A stretch of DNA of 64,000 nt, taken from Neopestalotiopsis rosae (Eukaryota; Ascomycota; Sordariomycetes; Amphisphaeriales; Sporocadaceae). Positions 59,352 through 64,000 of the stretch are shown here, piece by piece. The DNA is taken from the NCBI GenBank assembly GCA_023078685.1, contig JALGAS010000003.1:682001-746000 (forward strand), given 5' to 3'. Made by a program: the position numbers and the translations under genes. Numbering within the stretch: position 1 is the stretch's first letter; the number at the start of each line of letters is the position of its first letter. The notes under the pieces were generated by a model, which searched no databases, was not told where the DNA came from, and saw only the letters and a list, made by a program, of their open reading frames with translations.

Positions 59352-59989
59352 GGTGAATGAGTGCAATAATCTATTCTGGCTCAATGATTGTTCAAACGAT
59401 GACCAATTTTGATGTGAAAGTGTTCGGCAAATGTTGCTGCTATTCTTGGACCGTAACCACATTGAGAAGCGCCGGTGCATCCCTCTTTGTAAGCCCGAGA
59501 TATAAGGACACGCTACGGCGGGATGCACCATGACTCGCACCGATTTCCCGTCCTACATGCCGATTCCGAGTCTGACTTTTGATTGGATAATCAGCTGGAA
59601 AGGAACTAAAAGCCAGTGGTCATTCGGTACTCTTCGGAAACAAGATTGCTTAGTCCTGACCCCAAAACAAAGCTGCCCGCACCAGAAGTTCGGAACCAGC
59701 TCGGAATGCCCACTGGTTGCCCCCGCATGATCTACACTAATGTCAGACGGCCAGACCCCACACAACTGCCGCTAGCGACCGGCTGTATAATCCTATAACC
59801 TATTAATCCGGCAAGGCGGGGTGATTACATGTAATCAACCGTTGGAGGCATCGATAATTTTGAAATTTTTTGTTTCCAATATTTCAACAACATTGAGAAT
59901 CTTGAGCAGCTGATCTTGTTCCCGAAAGTTGTCGACAGATACAGCAGTTTGTTCATAAAAAGATTCTGTTCACGAGACTGTCATCAAGC
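59352..59989. promoter_or_regulatory. Divergent promoter between Dabb and ALDH genes
   Basis: A 638-bp region between the two start codons. No gene recognised. It probably holds both promoters; no specific motif assigned. Confidence 0.4.
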
Positions 59990-61528
59990 ATGGCTTCTGT
60001 TACTCTGACCGGTGCCGAGGGCTGCAGTATAAAAGGTACGTGCAATGCGGAGTCCTAGACGATGCATATCCAGCAACAGCTAACATGGAACGCAGTTCCG
60101 ACGGGTCTCTTCATTGACAACAAATTTGAGCCCGCCAAGAGCGGCGCCACACTGGACGTGGAGAATCCCAGCACCGGAAAGCACCTTGCCACAGTTTCCG
60201 CGGCCCAGGCAGAAGATGTCGATCGCGCTGTGCAATCGGCCAAGAAGTCCTACGTGAGCTGGAAAAAGACCGACTCTGCTGAGCGAAGGAGATTGCTCAA
60301 CAAGCTGGCCGATCTTGTCGAGCGAGACGCAGTACAGCTGGCATCGCTAGAGGCTCTCGAGAGCGGCGTGCTGTATGGCGTATCCAAGACCCTACACGTC
60401 CAGGAGTCCATTAGCAACCTTCGCTACTTTGCCGGTTGGGCCGACAAGCTCGATGGCGAATCCCTCAGCATCCCACAGGGACTGGCCTACACGCGGAGAG
60501 AGCCCATTGGTGTCTGCGCCGCCATTGTGCCGTGGAATTCGCTGATGATTGCTTTCTGGAAGATCGCCCCTGCTCTCGCGACCGGTAATGTTTTGATTCT
60601 CAAGACGCCCGAAATCACACCTCTCTGGGGTAACAAGTTGGCCGAGCTGGTCGCCGAGGCAGGCTTCCCGCCTGGCGTTCTCAACATCATCACCGGCCTG
60701 GGTGCCACTGCCGGCCAGGCACTGTCCGAGCACAATGACATTAAGAAGATTTCTTTCACCGGAAGCCCGGGCGTGGGCAGGAGGATCATGGAGACGTCGG
60801 CCAAGACGAACCTCAAGAAGGTGTCCCTCGAGCTCGGCGGCAAGGGTCCCAGCATCGTATTCGCCGATGCAGACCTGGAAAACGCCCTGTTCTGGACGAC
60901 GCTGGGCATAACCGTGAGCAACGGCCAGGTCTGCGCCGCCGGCAGCCGCATCTACGTCCAGGACACCATTTACGAAAAGTTTGTCGAGGAGTTCAGCAAG
61001 CGCAGCCGCGACGCCGTCCACGGCGACCCGCTGCTGCCGGAGACCACCAAGGGCTCCGTCGCCAACCAGGCCCAGCTGGACAAGATCCTGGCGTACATCA
61101 AGAAGGGCAAGGAGTCGGGCGCCCGCCTCTTGCACGGCGGCGAGCGCCTGTCCGGAGACGGCTACTTTATCGCCAACACGGCCTTTGCCGAGGTGGACCA
61201 AAAGGCTCCCATCATGCAGGAGGAGGTCTTTGGACCCCTGGCCAGTATTGCGCCTTTCAGCACGCTGGATGAGATCATTGCCAAGGCCAACGACACTACC
61301 TATGGTCTGAGCGCCGCCGTCTTCACGAATGATGTGAACAAGGCCTTTAGGCTCAGCGAGGAGATCGAGTCGGGCATGGTCACGGTCAACGCCTGGGGCA
61401 TGATTCACGCCAACACACCGTTTGGAGGCGTCAAGGAGAGTGGGTTCGGCAGGGATATGGGCAAGGACGCCCTCGAGGACTGGACGACTACCAAGACTGT
61501 CAAGTGGAACATTCTGCCTACCAAGTAA
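59990..61528 (+). CDS. NAD(P)-dependent aldehyde dehydrogenase
   Basis: Oxidises an aldehyde to the carboxylic acid. Start at 59990 (MASVTLTGAEGCSIK); a 60-nt intron (60036-60095) joins to VPTGLFIDNKF. About 490 residues, the usual class 1/2 ALDH length. Key sites: VPWNSLM (NAD-binding region), the nucleotide loop FTGSPGVGRRI, the general-base Glu in SLELGGKGP, and the catalytic Cys in GQVCAAGSR. The C-terminal block NTPFGGVKESGFGRDMG is typical. No lesion. The substrate is not set by sequence; phenylacetaldehyde or related aromatic aldehydes are suggested by the adjacent CYP504-like P450. Tail-to-tail with that P450 gene. Confidence 0.93.
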
Positions 61529-62001
61529 ATATTGTATGATACCATAATTATATATTCAGAACATTGTTCATCAAACCGTCCATGATAACTATGATGAACT
61601 CATCAAGACTCCGTGTAGCTTCAGTATTCCGTGACTTTGTGTCAAAATGTCAAATGACATGTGTTGATCGTAGCATTTATGAGGGATGGCAAAAGAGGGA
61701 CTTGCACATCACGCTTGAGCTGGTCCGTAGATATATTGTCGCGTGCCTTAGCCGATGAAGTTGAATTCATTTGAAAGGACAAAAATTTATTAATGTCTTG
61801 ACAAACCAAAAATCAGAATATTGAAAGAAGTCAAAAGAAAAAGAAGTCAGCCATGTATGCCATACAAATCAATTTATGCCTATGTACGCTGGAAAATCAA
61901 TATGACCGGTTTGCGAGATAGACCATCTGCTGTCATCATAGCCATCGAACACTGACACTATCCATGTCATCCACAATCATCCCCAATTTTCATATCGTTT
62001 T
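61529..62001. other. Convergent intergenic region
   Basis: Shared 3' flank of the ALDH and CYP504-like genes; AT-rich, no gene supported. Confidence 0.5.
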
Positions 62002-63693
62002 TCACGACTTAGTGCTCAGAGCTTCCGACAACGCCGCATTGTTGCGCGGCACGAACAAGGCGCGGTAGCGATTCGGCATGGCGACGAGACTGGTGGGGTC
62101 CGAGTTGCCGGTAAGGGGGTGGGAGTCAATCTCGTCGTACTTTTCGAGGCGAAAGCTGTTCAGGAGACGCATGTAGACGAGGTACAGCTCGCGGTTCGCC
62201 AGAAGCGAGCCGGCGCACATGCGGTAGCCCATGCCGTAGGTGAACATGGGCGCGTCTGGCTTCTCGAGGTAGCGCTCGGGGCGGAAGACTTCTGGGTCGG
62301 ACCAGGTCTCGTCATCTAGGGAGAAGGGAAAGTTAGCAGGGAGGCTTCAACACAACAGATCAAAATAAGACTTACCCATGTTGCAAGCCCACGAGTTGAG
62401 AAACACGACGGTTCCTTTGGGGATGGTGACGCCATTGTAGACGACATCTCTGATCGAGCACTTTGGCAATGCCAGTCTGAGCACAGTGTAGTATCGCAAC
62501 GACTCACGGACCAGGGCGACAATGTATGCGCACTGCTGGTCGTCCTCGGAATCGCAGAGCGGCTTGGCGTCACTGTAGAATTTCTGGATTTCCCTTGCCG
62601 CCTTCTCCTGGATGTCGGGGCGGTTGACCAGCAGCGCGCAGAACCAGGCGACCTGGGTGGTGATGGTGTCGAGTCCACCCGAGAGCATGGTCAGACTGAT
62701 GGACGTCAGCTCCTCTTTGTTGAGCTTGGCTTCGGCGTCGTTGATAACGTTGGCCTGGATGCAAGGCTTGTGGCTGTTGGAAGCCATGCGCTCGTCGAGT
62801 CCACGGTTCAGGTTGGTGAGGTACACATCACGGCGGTTGCGCATTTCGCGGGCCTTGGCCGAGTGTGTGTTGAATGGCAGGATGCGGAGGAGAGGGATAT
62901 AATCTTGCAGGTTTCCAGTAGTGGAGCGGAAGCGACTGATCTCCTCCTCCACGTGAGTGATCTCGTGGAACAAGTCTTCCTTTTGGCTGCCCATACGTGT
63001 TCCCCAGTTCAAGGTCAGTGCTAGCGAAAGTGACAATCTTTGAATCATGGGCATCGGGTCGACGGGCTCTTTGCCTGCCTTGCCATAGGTGTATAGCTCA
63101 TTGATAAAGTCCTTGGACTCGACATCGAGATGCTGGACATAGGTTGCGACAGACGGACGGTTGAGAGCAGAGGCAGCACCCTTTCTGCGTCTCTTCAAAG
63201 ACTCGCTGTACGGAGATGTTCCAATGGTTGTTCCAGATGTGTCGGATACCAGCTTGTCTATAAGTTGCATTCGCCAATCAGAATATGCATTCTTAATAAA
63301 AAATGTGAAAGAGCTATAGGAGTACTTACGAAAAGTATAAAACTCGGGCCGTGAAGCTAGTGCCTGAGAGTTTGTTCCAAAGATGACCTTTGCGGTTGCT
63401 GCCGAATTCACCACTACCACTGGGATGTTTCCAAGCTGGATCTGGAAAACACCACCGTAGGCCTTTGACCACTGACGGTACTTCTCGGCCGCATTCGTTC
63501 GAATGTCCCAGATATTGCCGATCAAAGGCAGCCCTCTCGGGCCCTTCAGCCCAGAGATCCGTGCATTTGCTCTGATAGCTTCGTTGAAGAGGACGTAGAT
63601 AATCGGCACCGCCGTTACTAGAAGCAGTGTAGATGCCCACGTGTGCTCGGCAGCATGGTTCTGAAGGTCCAGGAAAAGTGTTGCAATCGCCAT
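62002..63693 (-). CDS. Cytochrome P450, CYP504-like (phenylacetate / 3-hydroxyphenylacetate hydroxylase type)
   Basis: Predicted ring hydroxylase. Three exons: 63693 to about 63331, about 63256 to 62377, and about 62318-62002; about 520 residues. The N terminus has a membrane anchor (TLLLVTAVPIIYVLF) and a proline hinge (LKGPRGLPLIGN). The I helix is SGGLDTITTQ, the K-helix motif is RESLRYY, and the heme loop is FTYGMGYRMCAGSLLANREL with the axial Cys. The block VTIPKGTVVFLNSWACNM and the end TGNSDPTSLVAMPNRYRALFVPR are hallmarks of the CYP504 family, which includes PhacA (phenylacetate 2-hydroxylase) and PhacB (3-hydroxyphenylacetate 6-hydroxylase) of Aspergillus. I cannot tell which activity this one has. 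Presence of an ALDH next door fits oxidation of an aromatic aldehyde before ring hydroxylation. Confidence 0.88.
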
Positions 63694-64000
63694 GGTTGCT
63701 CAACTCTTTGACAGATGTGATTGATGCTTATTCATTCAAGTGATCTGTGATGACAAGTTTGAATTCATATATACTACTCAAACGACATGGCATATTGCGG
63801 AAGGCAATTTTCATCACGGTATGTTTCCATGCGTTACCCCAGATGGTCCATTCTACTGGATCGTTTACACCAGTCCAGCTTAGCGCTGCTATCCCCGGCA
63901 TTGCTGTGGTCGGAAGCCAGAACTCGCCCGGGGAATCTAGCAAATTACTCAACGGTCTCGCATTGGGCGTCCGACCGATGCGCACGACTCGATTTGTCTC
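63694..64000. other. Upstream region of the CYP504-like gene, window edge
   Basis: Contains a short minus frame at 63728-63985 without features. Probably the P450 promoter; the window ends here. Confidence 0.4.

Noticed and set aside
60392..61408. 338-codon minus frame
   Set aside because: Antisense shadow of the aldehyde dehydrogenase exon, which has all catalytic motifs on the plus strand.

Overview
The window looks like nuclear DNA of a filamentous ascomycete, most likely a sordariomycete (Hypocreales-like). Genes are split by short introns of about 45-100 nt with GTRAGT-type donors and YAG acceptors. The gene families are typical of such fungi: a Zn(II)2Cys6 regulator, a PDR-type ABC-G transporter, several cytochrome P450s, a HET-domain protein and many secreted Ser/Thr-rich or Cys-rich proteins. 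No rRNA, confident tRNA, CRISPR array or intact transposon was seen. Coordinates of multi-exon genes are genomic spans from start to stop codon; introns were placed by hand.

Left part (1-28.6 kb): a secreted serine carboxypeptidase (2085-3806), a possible truncated RING-CH (Doa10-like) fragment (4247-4642), a small secreted Ala-rich protein (5597-6327), then a divergent pair made of a Zn2Cys6 regulator (7713-10428, minus) and a PDR ABC transporter (10945-15922, plus). Next come a CYP65-like P450 (17132-18918), a broken short-chain dehydrogenase (19240-20220, minus), a HET protein (20753-22659, minus), a 3-ketosphinganine reductase-like enzyme (23621-24747), a Ser-rich repeat protein (25096-26232, minus) and a second, single-exon P450 (27049-28593).

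Middle part (29.5-56.8 kb): a secretome-rich accessory block. It holds a large secreted Ser-rich protein with a degenerate PLA2-like motif (29583-32797, minus), a GNAT relic or gene (34333-34988), and two paralogous GH55-type beta-helix proteins with different C-terminal modules. One ends in the C-terminal region known from subgroup C chitinases (35369-40183, minus); the other ends in a PI-PLC-like phosphodiesterase domain (49560-54389, minus). Each GH55 gene is divergent from a small CPSG/CC-motif surface protein (41425-42294 and 55798-56755, plus), which suggests a duplicated two-gene unit. Between them lie an orphan secreted protein (43689-45330), an F-box-like protein (45506-46927, minus) and a small Cys-rich secreted protein (47651-48370, minus).

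Right part (57.9-63.7 kb): an NmrA/isoflavone-reductase-like protein, a Dabb-domain protein, an aldehyde dehydrogenase and a CYP504-like P450. This set fits phenylacetate or related aromatic catabolism. The most novel signal is the duplicated GH55-fusion plus CPSG/CC-protein unit with exchanged C-terminal domains.
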